A stretch of 64,000 bases of DNA from Candidatus Poribacteria bacterium (GTDB lineage Bacteria > Poribacteria > WGA-4E > WGA-3G). Both the position numbers and the translations under genes were made by a program. Every line of letters begins with the position of its first letter. Within the stretch, counting starts at the first letter, position 1. The DNA is taken from NCBI GenBank assembly GCA_022821725.1, contig JAJEDB010000043.1, forward strand, positions 1 through 64,000. The letters are read 5' to 3'. The notes below the pieces were generated by a model. The model searched no databases. It was not told where the DNA came from and was given only the letters and a program-made list of their open reading frames with translations. Of this stretch, positions 49,653 to 60,859 are shown one piece after another.

Positions 49653-51920
49653 ATGGAACACCAACTTAACCTTCCCATCACTGGGATGCACTGCGAAAAC
49701 TGTACAAGCACTATCACACGACATCTGAAAAAGATGGATGGTGTCCTTGCCGCAGAAGTTAGCCTCGCCACTGAATATGCGGCGGTTACCTTTGATGCGT
49801 CCGCGATCAGTGAAGAAACCATCGTCGATAAGATCCGAGATCTCGGTTTTGACGTTGTCGATGAAGGTGAAGAAGACGTTGCACGCGCTGCGGAATTCCA
49901 ACGGCAAAAGAGGCAATTCACTGTCGGGATCATCTTCACGCTCCCACTCTTTCTCCTCAGCATGGGTAGAGATATGAATCTGTTAGGTGCGTGGGCATCA
50001 GCAGGCTGGGTTAACTGGTTCATGTTTGGCTTAGCATTACCGGTGCAGGGTTACGTCGCTTGGGACTATTACATTGGCGGTATTAAAGCCTTGCGCCACG
50101 GATCCGCCAATATGGATGTCCTCGTCGCTATGGGTTCATCCGTAGCGTTCCTCTATAGCCTCGTTGTAACGATTGCATTGGGGATGGATGCAGGGACGCG
50201 CTTTGGAACCCATGTCTATTTTGAGACAGCCGCGGTTATCATTACGTTGATTAAGTTAGGGAAACTGATCGAAGCCCGCGCCAAAGGTAAGATAAACGCA
50301 GCCCTTAAAAAACTCCCCCAGCTTTCCCCCCAAATCGCGTGTCGCTTAGAAAACGGAGAAGAACAACACATCCCTATTGAACAGGTCGGCATAGGAGATG
50401 TCCTTCTCGTGCGTCCCGGCGAAAGTATTCCTGTTGATGGTGTGGTGCGCAGCGGCAAAAGTGCCATTGATGAAAGCGTCTTCACCGGAGAAAGTCTGCC
50501 CGTCGATAAGGGACCCGGCGACCCTGTGACCGCAGCGACAATGAATCAGAGCGGAATGCTCACAATGGAAGCCACACATATCGGAGCAGAAACGGCACTT
50601 GCGCGTCTTGTCCAATTGGTCCAAACAACACAACAGAGCAAACCGCCCATCCAACGCGCCGCCGATGCGGTCACAAACGTGTTTGTGCCTATTGTCTCTG
50701 GGGTCGCCATTGTGACGTTTCTTGTGTGGTGGTTTCTTCTCGGAGAAGGTTTCACCCCGGCAATGCTCCGTTTAGTTGCGATCCTTGTCACAGCCTGCCC
50801 GTGTGCGTTGGGACTCGCCACCCCAACCGCCGTTATGATGGGGACGGGTATCGGGGCACAGCGCGGCATCCTCTTCCGAAACGGCGAAGCACTCGAACGC
50901 GCTGGAGACTTAACCACAATTGTCCTCGACAAAACAGGCACCTTGACAGAGGGGAAACTCACGCTTACCGATATTCTCACGGATACAGACGCATCGGAAC
51001 TCCTACAACTCTGTGCCGCTGCGGAACGCGGCAGTGAACATCCCATCGGAAGGGCAGTCGTCCAAGCGGCTCAGGAACGTGGACTGGACCTCGCGACACC
51101 GAGCCAGTTTGAAGCCGTCACTGGGCACGGTATTACCGCACGGGTCGGTGAAAACAGCGTCATTATCGGCAATTTATCCTTAATTCAACAGCACAACATT
51201 CCAACAAGGAGATTTGAAGAAGACGCAGCGCGTCTGCAGACCGAGGCGAAAACCGTCCTATGGGTCGCCATTGATGAACGGGTTGCGGGACTTCTGGCGG
51301 TGGCGGACACCTTGAAATCGGAAGCGCAGGCTGCAGTCTCAGAACTCTACGAACTTGGATGTACTGTGGTAATGATGACTGGGGACAACCGCGTCACGGC
51401 TGATGTGATCGCCAAGGCTGCGCGGATTGGCGATGTCATGGCAGAACTCAAACCCGAAGGTAAAGCAGCCGCTGTTCAGAAGTTACAGGCGGAAAATGGC
51501 GGACTCGTCGCGATGGTAGGTGACGGCATCAACGATACCCCTGCATTGGCACAAGCCGATATCGGAATCTCCCTCGGCACAGGCACCGATATTGCCCGAG
51601 AGACAGCACACGTAACGCTCATGCATAGCGATTTGCGTGGACTCCCCGATGCGATTCGGCTCAGCCGTTCGACGATGCGCACGATTAAACAGAACCTTTT
51701 CTGGGCGTTTTTCTACAATGTGCTTCTCATTCCTGTCGCAGCGGGTGCACTGTATCCGCTCTCTTTTATGCCGATGATGTTTCGGGAGTTACATCCGATG
51801 CTTGCAGCGTTCGCAATGGCGTTTAGCAGTATTTCTGTCGTGCTAAACAGCCTGCGGCTGCAGTGGAGAAAATGGCCCACTGGAACACAGAAAGCATCGT
51901 CTCTACCATCCAGGAACTAG
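49653..51920 (+). CDS. copA: P1B-type Cu(+)-translocating ATPase
   Basis: [80 protein letters not shown]. Confidence 0.93.
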   Translation: MEHQLNLPITGMHCENCTSTITRHLKKMDGVLAAEVSLATEYAAVTFDASAISEETIVDKIRDLGFDVVDEGEEDVARAAEFQRQKRQFTVGIIFTLPLFLLSMGRDMNLLGAWASAGWVNWFMFGLALPVQGYVAWDYYIGGIKALRHGSANMDVLVAMGSSVAFLYSLVVTIALGMDAGTRFGTHVYFETAAVIITLIKLGKLIEARAKGKINAALKKLPQLSPQIACRLENGEEQHIPIEQVGIGDVLLVRPGESIPVDGVVRSGKSAIDESVFTGESLPVDKGPGDPVTAATMNQSGMLTMEATHIGAETALARLVQLVQTTQQSKPPIQRAADAVTNVFVPIVSGVAIVTFLVWWFLLGEGFTPAMLRLVAILVTACPCALGLATPTAVMMGTGIGAQRGILFRNGEALERAGDLTTIVLDKTGTLTEGKLTLTDILTDTDASELLQLCAAAERGSEHPIGRAVVQAAQERGLDLATPSQFEAVTGHGITARVGENSVIIGNLSLIQQHNIPTRRFEEDAARLQTEAKTVLWVAIDERVAGLLAVADTLKSEAQAAVSELYELGCTVVMMTGDNRVTADVIAKAARIGDVMAELKPEGKAAAVQKLQAENGGLVAMVGDGINDTPALAQADIGISLGTGTDIARETAHVTLMHSDLRGLPDAIRLSRSTMRTIKQNLFWAFFYNVLLIPVAAGALYPLSFMPMMFRELHPMLAAFAMAFSSISVVLNSLRLQWRKWPTGTQKASSLPSRN

Positions 51921-52396
51921 CGAATATGGACGAAAAACAGGAATTGTTAGAAATCTACAAACTACACGCAGAACTCGCCGATAGCGTCAGCAGGCAACGG
52001 GGAACCGCAAACCGTTTTTATATGCTGGTTTTATCAGGGTTAGCAGTGCTTTTTTCTGCCTTCCTACAACGCAAAAACGGAGTACCCCTCGAATGGCTTA
52101 TGGTAGGTTTCGGACTGTTCGGTATGCTTTTAGCCTCAGCGTGGTATATTGTCATCCGTTCTTACCGTCAACTGAATTCTGGCAAATTTAACGCATTGCA
52201 TGAATTAGAGGAAAAACTTGCGTACCCATTTTTTAGACGCGAATGGGAATCGCTAGGCGAGGGCAAAGAGCGAAAAACCTATTGGAAACTATCTGTCGTT
52301 GAAACTTTTGTACCGGCTATCTTTTTTCTTTCTTTTGCCGTGTTATTGGGAAGTGGAATTTACTTGTTGGTCACTGGCAATGGTGGAACGCAATGA
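51875..52396 (+). CDS. Two-to-four TM hypothetical membrane protein
   Basis: [21 protein letters not shown]...[29 protein letters not shown]; overlaps the copA 3' end. Confidence 0.65.
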   Translation, partial: AHWNTESIVSTIQELANMDEKQELLEIYKLHAELADSVSRQRGTANRFYMLVLSGLAVLFSAFLQRKNGVPLEWLMVGFGLFGMLLASAWYIVIRSYRQLNSGKFNALHELEEKLAYPFFRREWESLGEGKERKTYWKLSVVETFVPAIFFLSFAVLLGSGIYLLVTGNGGTQ

Positions 52397-52466
52397 CAAT
52401 TTGTGTATAGAAAATTAATCGCATATTCACTTGATAAACCCATTTTTGATAAAGGAGATGCAAACA

Positions 52467-52694
52467 ATGGCGCAGGCAATAGAGTATATCCCCTTCCAAC
52501 GCGTGAAGGACTGGAAAGTTGGCGATAGGATCATCGTAGACGGGATCCCTGGGCAAATCCGCGATATTGCTGAATTTGAGAATCCTTCAGGGGTCGGAGA
52601 AACGATTGCATCCATTGGTGTAGTGTACGACAATGAACCTGGTGTGATTAGACTTGTTGAATATGATCGACACCAACTCAAACTTGAACGTTAA
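52467..52694 (+). CDS. Small hypothetical protein, SH3-like/KOW-like beta pattern
   Basis: VKDWKVGDRIIVDGIPGQIRDIAEFENPSG; RBS AAGGAG at 52451. Confidence 0.5.
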   Translation: MAQAIEYIPFQRVKDWKVGDRIIVDGIPGQIRDIAEFENPSGVGETIASIGVVYDNEPGVIRLVEYDRHQLKLER

Positions 52695-52911
52695 CAGCTA
52701 TCTCTCTATCTGTTGGTAGAGTCCAGAGATGCCCTCCTCGGCGGTTATCATTTCCACTGTACAGGCACAATTGTTGTGATACTGAAGAAGGTTATTCACC
52801 CAGTGTTTAGAGACTAATTCGCTCGCGAACTTCAAAGTAATTTTCACAGAAATCTGGAAAAATCATTCGCCATGGTAGGTTAGACAACCTTTTCTCGATA
52901 CTGGATAAGGA

Positions 52912-53799
52912 ATGAAGATGGAACAACAAAACCAAGCGATATTGACGAGAGAGTTGTCCCAGCCAATTGCAGCTTGTGTTTTTTCTAAGGATGATTTGAA
53001 AAATCTTTGTGAAATACTGCAAGAGTGGTGCTCTAAAGCATCAGATGAAGAGATAAAACATTACAGGCCGCTCAATCGAACGCCAGAACAATTTGGTGCA
53101 GATATTACAGCACTGAAGTCTGGTTTTGAATTGAAGGTGACTGTACAAGGCGTGGATGATGAACGGATTTATGGAACGATTCCAGATGTGTTTAACTCTC
53201 CTCGTTTTCCGAATCAGGTTAAAACACTTTATATCAACAGTGAATCGGATCTAAGAAATTTATACAATTGGTATCCGAGGAATCGCTTTGCATTATTCTT
53301 AGATTTTACCAAGCCGGAGCTTTTCAATTTATCATTATTATCCTCCATATCTACGCCAAACGCGAGCAATATCCATGTTTCCGGATTAGATTCTACCTGG
53401 GTGAGTGGTGTCTATAGCGAGGTTACGAATTTTATCAAGGAAAAAAGAACGCGTCGCGGATTTTTCCATAGACATAGCGTTTATAATTTGCTGATGCTTT
53501 TTCTAGGCATCCCACTCACATTTTGGATAGCATACAAGTCATCAGGATTAATAAACCGAATATTTGGCGAATTTTCCGTATTCGTTCAAAATGGGGTCTA
53601 TGTTTGTCTGTGCTTCTTGATGCTAAACTTATTCAAAATACTATTTGACTATGCCAGATGGGTCTTTCCGCTTGTTGAATACAAAAGCACAATGGGTACT
53701 GCGCGCAAACATAGATTGATCTTAGGCAGTCTAATAATAGCGATTTTCGGGAATTTCCTTTACGATCTGCTTAAACTTGCCACTACTCTCATATCCTAA
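52912..53799 (+). CDS. Hypothetical protein with soluble N-terminus and C-terminal TM helices
   Basis: Continuous ORF with three hydrophobic segments near the C-terminus. Confidence 0.6.
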   Translation: MKMEQQNQAILTRELSQPIAACVFSKDDLKNLCEILQEWCSKASDEEIKHYRPLNRTPEQFGADITALKSGFELKVTVQGVDDERIYGTIPDVFNSPRFPNQVKTLYINSESDLRNLYNWYPRNRFALFLDFTKPELFNLSLLSSISTPNASNIHVSGLDSTWVSGVYSEVTNFIKEKRTRRGFFHRHSVYNLLMLFLGIPLTFWIAYKSSGLINRIFGEFSVFVQNGVYVCLCFLMLNLFKILFDYARWVFPLVEYKSTMGTARKHRLILGSLIIAIFGNFLYDLLKLATTLIS

Positions 53800-53806
53800 A
53801 CCTGAC

Positions 53807-53896
53807 AGGACTTACGCAGCTCCCTTGCTGGCGAGGTTTCCGAACCTCGCCAATAGCGCAATCTGTAGCGTTTTATGGGAAAACTGCGTCAGTCCT
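53807..53896. mobile_element. MITE-like element with 13-bp terminal inverted repeats
   Basis: AGGACTTACGCAG ... CTGCGTCAGTCCT (12/13 paired); internal perfect hairpin GGCGAGGTT-TCCG-AACCTCGCC at 53830-53851. Confidence 0.65.
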
Positions 53897-53903
53897 ATGG
53901 GAT

Positions 53904-54914
53904 TTATCTATTGCTAATCGGTGGTGGAGCGTAATAACTCTCCATCGCTTCCAATACCTGTTCCACCGTAATCCTCGCAATCACTTCGCAACTACCAGCG
54001 CCGCATCCTCCCGGACGCCGCCCCGGATGACAAGGATTACACCCCAGATTTATCCCACTCTGCAAAACTGTATGTGAATCCCCGTAGGGACCGCTCCGAA
54101 TGTGGTTCGTTGAACCGAAAAGCGCGACGACAGGTGTTCCCACAGCAGCTGCGATATGCATCGGTCCCGTGTCATTTCCAATATACACATCACACATGGA
54201 GATTAATGCCGCGAGGTGTCGAAGACCGTCTGTTTTGACGAGAATGGGTGGGACATCCATCATTTCGGTGACCTGTGCTTGGAGTGCGCGCTCATTCGGA
54301 CCCGCAAAGAGTAAAATCGTTGCGTCTAACTTCTCTGCTAAAATACTTGCGACATCCGCATAGTTCTTTCCGTCCCACAACTTATATTCCCAGTTCCCAC
54401 CGGGATGGATCCCGATTCGCAATCGTTCTGACTTAAGACCCACCTCGACAAGAAAATTATGTGCAGCAGTCCGTTCCGCTTCCGTCAATGCTACGAGTGG
54501 ATGTGCATTGGTTGTGTCAACGCCTTGTCTCTGAAGCACTTCCAAATATCGAGTGACAGCATGGCGATTTCCCTCACCGCGTGCTATCCCCCAATGTTCT
54601 GCCTCGATACATCGCGCCATGAGGCTGTCCCGTAGGTTGACAACGAGGTCGAATTTCTCAAGCCGTAAGGTTCTGATGAGACGCAGTCTCCCTTTCCAAC
54701 CGGCGTGTTCGCCTCGATTGTCATAAACAAGCGTGGCATCGATGTTGGGATCCGTCGCAAGGAGGTCAAACGCTCGCGGTCCGACGAGGAAGGTAATATG
54801 GGCATCTCGGAAGTGTCTTCGCAAGGGTTGGATAACAGAAGTAGACAGGACCGCATCACCGATAAAAGAGAAACTAAAGACGAGAATTTTCTTCATAAGA
54901 TTCAATGAGATCAA
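53904..54914 (-). CDS. Glycosyltransferase family 9 (heptosyltransferase-like)
   Basis: ILVFSFSFIGDAVLSTSVIQPLRRHF; YIGNDTGPMHIAAAVGTPVVALFGSTNHIRSGPYG. Confidence 0.88.
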   Translation of the reverse strand: MISLNLMKKILVFSFSFIGDAVLSTSVIQPLRRHFRDAHITFLVGPRAFDLLATDPNIDATLVYDNRGEHAGWKGRLRLIRTLRLEKFDLVVNLRDSLMARCIEAEHWGIARGEGNRHAVTRYLEVLQRQGVDTTNAHPLVALTEAERTAAHNFLVEVGLKSERLRIGIHPGGNWEYKLWDGKNYADVASILAEKLDATILLFAGPNERALQAQVTEMMDVPPILVKTDGLRHLAALISMCDVYIGNDTGPMHIAAAVGTPVVALFGSTNHIRSGPYGDSHTVLQSGINLGCNPCHPGRRPGGCGAGSCEVIARITVEQVLEAMESYYAPPPISNR

Positions 54915-56163
54915 CGGCTGTCGTCAAGCCCTCTTCTGATTCTATCCGTTCTCCCAACACCTGAGCACGCGCAGTCACCGCAGGCGTTTCCAAGACCTGC
55001 TGAATCCGTTTTGCCAAACGTTTGGCAGTCAGGTTTCGACGGTGTAGATGTTTGGGGGCAACTCCTAAATCCGACAGGCGTTTTCCCCAATAGGGTTGGT
55101 CGGCGTGGTGTGCTACAACAACAGAAGGGACTTTAGCACGACACACAGATGCCGTTGTTCCGGCTCCCCCGTGGTGCACAACGCAACACCCCTTCGGAAA
55201 CAGCCATTGGTGGGGGACATATTCCGTGCAGAAGATATCAGGGAGGGGATCCTCTGTGCCGAGTTGTCCCCATCCGGCTTGGATGATCGCACGTTGTTTT
55301 ATTTTTTTCACAGCATCGACCAAGATTTCTGTTGTCTCACGTCCGTTGGAACCCCCCATGGAGCCGAACGAAATAATAACGGGTGGTGGACCCTCCGCTA
55401 AAAAATTGACGAGTTCAGAGGGTGGGGTATACGCAGGCGACGCAAGATGCCATACACCCGTGAACTTGTGATTCGATGGAAACTCACTTGGTGGACAAAG
55501 CGTCGGAGACGCGGCGATGAGGTTCAGATATGGTGAATACATCTCTTCTAACGCCACTGACCCTCGTGGCTCTCCACCGACAGAGGCGATAAATTGATTG
55601 AAAAGCACGTCCACACTTGAAGCAAGCCGAACCTGCGCCAATTTCCACACAATCGCGTTGAATATGCGTCCCCAACTTGGAAATGGATACGGGGCGAAGT
55701 CAGGGGACTTTATGAAACCCGGACAATACGTTACAGTCAACCACGGGACCCCCGTGCGAATCGCTGCCTCTTGGGCGGGGATGTCCACTGAATGGCAGAT
55801 GACTATATCACACCCTTGCATTGCGGTCAAACAATCCTGATACCACTGTCCGCCACGGCGCACAATTCCTTCTTCTACGATGAGCCGTAGCATCGCAGTC
55901 GGATCGCGCTTCGGAATAATCGCATCCATCGCCGTGTGAAATTCTGACAGATCGAAAAGGACCCCTATCTCATAAAACTCCGCGCCGATCTCAAGGACCT
56001 TATCCCTATAGAATCCTGGCACACAGACCCGAACCTGATGCCCTCTTTCGAGCAAACGTTCCGACAGTGCCAAAACGGGGTAGACATCTCCCGTTGAGCC
56101 CCACCCAACCACAACAATCTTCATTTGCGTTTTGCCTCTACGGTTGCTATCGCCGCATTCCAA
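54874..56163 (-). CDS. UGT/MGT-type glycosyltransferase (family 1, sterol glucosyltransferase-like)
   Basis: VVGWGSTGDVYPVLALSERLLERGHQVRVCVP; PHQWLFPKGCCVVHHGGAGTTASVCRAKVPSVVVAHHADQPYWGKRL. Confidence 0.88.
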   Translation of the reverse strand: MECGDSNRRGKTQMKIVVVGWGSTGDVYPVLALSERLLERGHQVRVCVPGFYRDKVLEIGAEFYEIGVLFDLSEFHTAMDAIIPKRDPTAMLRLIVEEGIVRRGGQWYQDCLTAMQGCDIVICHSVDIPAQEAAIRTGVPWLTVTYCPGFIKSPDFAPYPFPSWGRIFNAIVWKLAQVRLASSVDVLFNQFIASVGGEPRGSVALEEMYSPYLNLIAASPTLCPPSEFPSNHKFTGVWHLASPAYTPPSELVNFLAEGPPPVIISFGSMGGSNGRETTEILVDAVKKIKQRAIIQAGWGQLGTEDPLPDIFCTEYVPHQWLFPKGCCVVHHGGAGTTASVCRAKVPSVVVAHHADQPYWGKRLSDLGVAPKHLHRRNLTAKRLAKRIQQVLETPAVTARAQVLGERIESEEGLTTAVDLIESYEENSRL

Positions 56164-57185
56164 ACCGGTTCAATCGGAAGTTTTTTCGTGCACTCCCATC
56201 CGATTTTACACTTATGTGCGCTACAGGGCCAGCACGGCATATCCCGCCGCACGATAGCGGCGTTTTCACTCAATGGATGCCACGCCACATGATCCGTCGG
56301 ACCGAAGATTGCTACCGTTGGTACATCCAATGCGGCGGCGAGGTGCATCGGACCAGAATCGTTGCAGACGACCAAATCGCAACACGATAGCAGTGCCCCC
56401 AACCTGCGAATAGTTTCTGGGGCATGTGTAATAGCAGGGAACTTCATCGCTTTCTGAACATTGCGCGTCAATGCCTCCTCTCCGGGACCGTGTAAAAGGA
56501 GTATCGTAGCATTGTAGTGGTGTGCCAGTCTGTCTGCGAGTTCGGCATACTGCTTTTCGGGCCATCGTTTATCTAAGGAACTCCCACCAGGATGGATACC
56601 GATGAGAAATGCATCGTCTCCGATATCCCACGCGGCAATCCGTTTTTTGGCGATGCCAATCTCATTAGGCAACAAACGGAATGTGAGTTTCCGTTCGCCT
56701 TCTCCGTTACAGATTAATCGGACGAGTTGTAGATTTCTGTCAACTTCGTGGGTTTCGCCTTTTGGATATTTACCGCGCCACGCGTGTGTGAGGGTGGATC
56801 TGAAGCGTTTCTGATAACGTCCTAAACGGTAGGGCGCCCCCGACAGAAAAGCAACCAGATGGGACCACATTGCTGTCTGCATGGCAACAACGAGTTGATA
56901 TTTCTCACGGCGTAACTCTCGGTAGAATTGGAACTTTGCAAATAGCCCTTGATCTTTTCCGTCTGGATCAAAGAGGAGAATTCTGTCCACATCGAGGTTG
57001 CCGATGAGCACAGGGGCATTAAAGGGTCGTGCTAATACTGTGATCTCCGCTGACGGATAGTTTTCTCGCAACAACGAGATCGCCGGGGTCGAGTTCAACA
57101 AATCTCCGATCCCGTCAACGCGGATGACGAGTATCTTATCGATGTTAGGAAGTGGCGCATTAGTGTCCAAACCGCGGGGTAGCAT
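56121..57185 (-). CDS. Glycosyltransferase family 9 (heptosyltransferase-like)
   Basis: ILVIRVDGIGDLLNSTPAISLLRENYP; VCNDSGPMHLAAALDVPTVAIFGPTDHVAWHP. Confidence 0.9.
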   Translation of the reverse strand: MLPRGLDTNAPLPNIDKILVIRVDGIGDLLNSTPAISLLRENYPSAEITVLARPFNAPVLIGNLDVDRILLFDPDGKDQGLFAKFQFYRELRREKYQLVVAMQTAMWSHLVAFLSGAPYRLGRYQKRFRSTLTHAWRGKYPKGETHEVDRNLQLVRLICNGEGERKLTFRLLPNEIGIAKKRIAAWDIGDDAFLIGIHPGGSSLDKRWPEKQYAELADRLAHHYNATILLLHGPGEEALTRNVQKAMKFPAITHAPETIRRLGALLSCCDLVVCNDSGPMHLAAALDVPTVAIFGPTDHVAWHPLSENAAIVRRDMPCWPCSAHKCKIGWECTKKLPIEPVWNAAIATVEAKRK

Positions 57186-57314
57186 AACTTTTCCCTGTGT
57201 GTGAAGTTAAAGTGTTCTTTATTATAACACGAAGCAAGGGAAATGGCAAATCCCAGCATACGGCGTTTAACAGGGACGTATCATCTGTATTGACATCAGA
57301 AAGTATGATATACT

Positions 57315-59213
57315 ATGACTATGCGGCACAGAGTACCCCCTACAACTGAGATCAATCAGAAACCGTCAGCACTCCGTTTTCTTTTCGGGACGCTCGTCTT
57401 CGGTTCAATCCTTATCGTCCTCACCTGTTATTGGATCATCTCCGCAGAAAACCGGGTGGTGTGGGAACTGACCGATTTTTCTATCTTTCCGACGGTGCTT
57501 TTCACCTTTTTTCTTCTCGCCCTCATCACCCCGCTCCTTAAAAAGGTTTTCAGAGGGTTCACACCTACAGCCCGTGAACTGGCATTGACGTATACGATGG
57601 TATCCGTGGCAACTGCGCTCGCGGGACACGACATCGTTCGGCAGTTAGTGCCGATGATTGCCAATGCAGGCTGGTTCGCAACCCCAGAAAATGAATGGTC
57701 AGATCTTTTCTTCCGATTCATGCCCACGTGGCTAACGATTACGGATCGCGGGATTCTACAGGGCTACTTTGAGGGGGATGATACGTTTTGGCAGGAACAC
57801 TATCTAAATGCGTGGATGTGGCCGATTGTGGCGTGGAGCGGGTTAGTGATTGTCATCCTGTTTATGATGCTGTGTGTCAACATTATCATCAGGAGACAGT
57901 GGATCGACCACGAGAAGTTGAGTTATCCTTTGACGACGCTACCTGTCGAATTACTCGGTAATACGTCTACGCTTTTTCGCAATCAGTTGTTTTGGCTCGG
58001 TTTCGGCATCGCATTTGGTCTGGAGATTCTGGCAGGCTTGAACTACCTTTTTCCTGTGATACCCTCCCTCAAAATCAAGTATCAACTCTACTTTTCTGAA
58101 CGTCCGTGGAACGCAGTAGGACGTTTGCCGGTCTATGTCTATCCATTTGCGATCGGGTTTGGGTATCTCATGCCGTTGGAATTGTCGTTGTCGTTTTGGT
58201 TTTTCTACCTATTTTGGGGTGCGCAGCGCGTCTTTTTCAGCGCAACGGGATGGACGACCGCCATCGGTTTACAAACAGAGCAACGCGCCGGGGCATGGCT
58301 TGGCATTGGGACACTCGCACTCATTACAAGTCGCCGACAGATTCTGGGAGTCCTCAGCGGCGTGTTTTCCTTTAGATCCAAAGACGGTTTATACCGTCTT
58401 GCTGTTTTTGGATTGATATTCGGTATGGCGTTTGTGTTGGGGTTCTGGTATTTCGCCGGATTGTCACCGTGGGTTGTGCTCGGCTATTTCAGTATCTATC
58501 TGGTGTTATGCCTTGGGATGACACGCATGCGTGCCGAACTCGGACCCCCGACCCATGAACTGCACAATGTGCATCCCGACAGGATTATGTTGCTGTTTGC
58601 TGGGAGTCGACCCTTGGGCGCGCAAAACCTAACCAACACGACCCTCCTCTCATGGCTTGCGTATGGTTACCGATGCCATCCGATGCCGCATCAGTTAGAG
58701 GCGTTCAAAATCGGTAGGCACTTCCGTTTGAGTGAGAATCGGTTGGTTATTGCGCTGATTGTGGCATCAATTGTGGGGACAATCATTTCGATTGTTGGAC
58801 ATGTAGCACTCTATTACGAATACCGATTTGCACAGTGGGGTGTTGGTGAGTTTAACCGCTTGCAAAGTTGGATTATCGCGCCACGGTCCCCGAATCTACC
58901 GGCTATCCAGCATATCGTGTCCGGCTTCCTATTCACGGGTGCGCTCACGTTTCTGAAACGTCAATTTTTATGGTGGCCCCTGTATCCCGTAGGTTATGCA
59001 GTCGGTAACGGTTGGGCGATCGGTTGGATGTGGTTCTCAATATTTCTGGGGTGGCTCTTCAAGCAGTTACTTTTCACAGGGGGTGGGGTCCGAGCCTATC
59101 GCAGGGCATTGCCGCTATTTTTGGGTTTCGTCTTCGGTCAGTTTCTCGCGGGGAGCCTTTGGAGTTTGATAGGTGTCGTGTTAAATATGAACATGTACAC
59201 ACTTTTCCCATGA
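57315..59213 (+). CDS. Large polytopic membrane protein (DUF6785/DUF6784-like)
   Basis: About 14 hydrophobic segments; LTYTMVSVATALAGHDIVRQLVPMIANAGWFATPENEW; RMRAELGPPTHELHNVHPD. Confidence 0.6.
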   Translation: MTMRHRVPPTTEINQKPSALRFLFGTLVFGSILIVLTCYWIISAENRVVWELTDFSIFPTVLFTFFLLALITPLLKKVFRGFTPTARELALTYTMVSVATALAGHDIVRQLVPMIANAGWFATPENEWSDLFFRFMPTWLTITDRGILQGYFEGDDTFWQEHYLNAWMWPIVAWSGLVIVILFMMLCVNIIIRRQWIDHEKLSYPLTTLPVELLGNTSTLFRNQLFWLGFGIAFGLEILAGLNYLFPVIPSLKIKYQLYFSERPWNAVGRLPVYVYPFAIGFGYLMPLELSLSFWFFYLFWGAQRVFFSATGWTTAIGLQTEQRAGAWLGIGTLALITSRRQILGVLSGVFSFRSKDGLYRLAVFGLIFGMAFVLGFWYFAGLSPWVVLGYFSIYLVLCLGMTRMRAELGPPTHELHNVHPDRIMLLFAGSRPLGAQNLTNTTLLSWLAYGYRCHPMPHQLEAFKIGRHFRLSENRLVIALIVASIVGTIISIVGHVALYYEYRFAQWGVGEFNRLQSWIIAPRSPNLPAIQHIVSGFLFTGALTFLKRQFLWWPLYPVGYAVGNGWAIGWMWFSIFLGWLFKQLLFTGGGVRAYRRALPLFLGFVFGQFLAGSLWSLIGVVLNMNMYTLFP

Positions 59214-59263
59214 AGGGATAATTTGTGTGCTGCATCCACTGTTCTCAAACGACGCACAACGTA

Positions 59264-59629
59264 TCAGAAATCCTCTAATGCGTCTGCTTCGGATTCAAAG
59301 ACCCCTATACTCTGTGTCAGTCCAATAGTATTGAAGATATTCCGGACCTGTGTAGACGGATGCGCGACGCGTAGCATTTGTCCTTTCTCTCGCATTTTCC
59401 AAAGCAGTCTGATGATCTCACCGAAGCCACTACTTGTGATGAAACTCCGGCGTTCAAAATTGAGCAAAACCTTTTCAGCGCCCTGAACTTCAGTGTTGGC
59501 GTAAGCCTCACTCAACATAGCTTCCGAAGCATCGGTGAGATAGCCGGTAATGTCAAATATTGCAATCTTTCCTTCGTGTCGAATAGAGATTTGAGAATTT
59601 GCCCTCACAATTTCCTCCTGTAAGATCAA
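59264..59629 (-). CDS. STAS-domain anti-anti-sigma factor-like protein
   Basis: GKIAIFDITGYLTDASEAMLSEAY...KVLLNFERRSFITSSGFGEIIRLLWKMREKGQMLRVAHPSTQVRNIFNTIGL. Confidence 0.85.
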   Translation of the reverse strand: MILQEEIVRANSQISIRHEGKIAIFDITGYLTDASEAMLSEAYANTEVQGAEKVLLNFERRSFITSSGFGEIIRLLWKMREKGQMLRVAHPSTQVRNIFNTIGLTQSIGVFESEADALEDF

Positions 59630-59671
59630 TCCTGAATTCGTTAACCCGATTATTAGTTGCAGTGCGGTCCG

Positions 59672-60616
59672 TTAATCTTCGGTAAAAGTTCGCTGAAGGG
59701 GCACATGTTCTGGTTGTTTTTGGACGATTGTCCCATCATCCAGATGAAGCCACGTTTCAAATTGACGCTCGCCTTCCTGTAAAGTTATAACGCGTGCGCC
59801 GCGGGGAAATCCGTCTCTGCCGTAAGTATTGTAGCCAGAAGCGCGCCCATAACACAAGCGAATTCCGTGCAAATCCCCCCAGAAATCGTTAATATGTTCG
59901 TGTCCAACAAACGTTCCCATGACATCGCCGGCTTCATGCATCGCAGCGAAGAACCCAGTATTCAATCGAGGCGCGCAAACGTTCTCATATTTCACCCCGT
60001 AGCAGGTGTGAAAGTCCCATACCTCATCATATTCAGGGATTGGGATGTGAAAAAAGGCGAGTGCCGGAAGTGGATGCCCCGCGTCAGCAGTGAATTTTTC
60101 GGATTCTTGCAGGTACCACACAATTTGTTCCCGTTTAATCCAATCATAGCCATCAATACGTGTTTGGGAGTAGCTGCCGGAATCGATAAAATAGAGGAGG
60201 GCTGCGGATACATTCTCCTCAGCGTTTTGGATGGGTAAAACGTAATTTCCGACACCGGGTATCTCTGTGGGTCCTGGCTCTGCAAGAGAGAATGTGCCTT
60301 CTTGCAGGACTGCCATCAACTCGTCGCGATTAGCGGTCCCTTCATCGTCGTGATTTCCGAAAACGGCTGCCCACGGTGCGCCGCATCCTTCTACGATTTT
60401 AACAACTTCTCGGAGAGCGTCGGCGGCATTGTCGCACCCACCGCCCGATAAAATATCGCCTGTCAGTACAATTAAATCCGGAGCCTCAGCTTTCGCGATT
60501 CGGACCATCAGGTCGGCTGATTGCTGATCGGGTTCTTCACCATTCTCCCAATGAATATCCGTAAATTGCACGATTTTGAAAGGACGACCGCTGCGGAACT
60601 TCAATGTATTTTTCAC
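59672..60616 (-). CDS. Metallophosphoesterase (calcineurin-like)
   Basis: KIVQFTDIHW; LIVLTGDILSGG; AVFGNHDDEG; GHEHINDFWG. Confidence 0.9.
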   Translation of the reverse strand: MKNTLKFRSGRPFKIVQFTDIHWENGEEPDQQSADLMVRIAKAEAPDLIVLTGDILSGGGCDNAADALREVVKIVEGCGAPWAAVFGNHDDEGTANRDELMAVLQEGTFSLAEPGPTEIPGVGNYVLPIQNAEENVSAALLYFIDSGSYSQTRIDGYDWIKREQIVWYLQESEKFTADAGHPLPALAFFHIPIPEYDEVWDFHTCYGVKYENVCAPRLNTGFFAAMHEAGDVMGTFVGHEHINDFWGDLHGIRLCYGRASGYNTYGRDGFPRGARVITLQEGERQFETWLHLDDGTIVQKQPEHVPLQRTFTED

Positions 60617-60859
60617 TATCTATTGTTCTCCTTCGCCTTTAATCATAACATAATTCGCAAAAATTGCAAGCGAATTCTTTATGTAAGAATTATTCCATTT
60701 GGCATTATGAACAGAATACCACACTCTCTTCTATAGAGACATCTATCCTGAAAAAGATAGTTAAAAGATTCCATATATATGCTTTTCGCCAATGCACAAA
60801 CTGGAAATCCTGCTATAATAACCTTGCTATCTCCATCTTGACGTGGTAATATATACGCT

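Noticed and set aside
57291-57316. Promoter before the 57315 membrane gene
   Set aside because: TTGACA present but the nearest TATACT/TACTAT hexamers give too short a spacing and would place the start after the ATG
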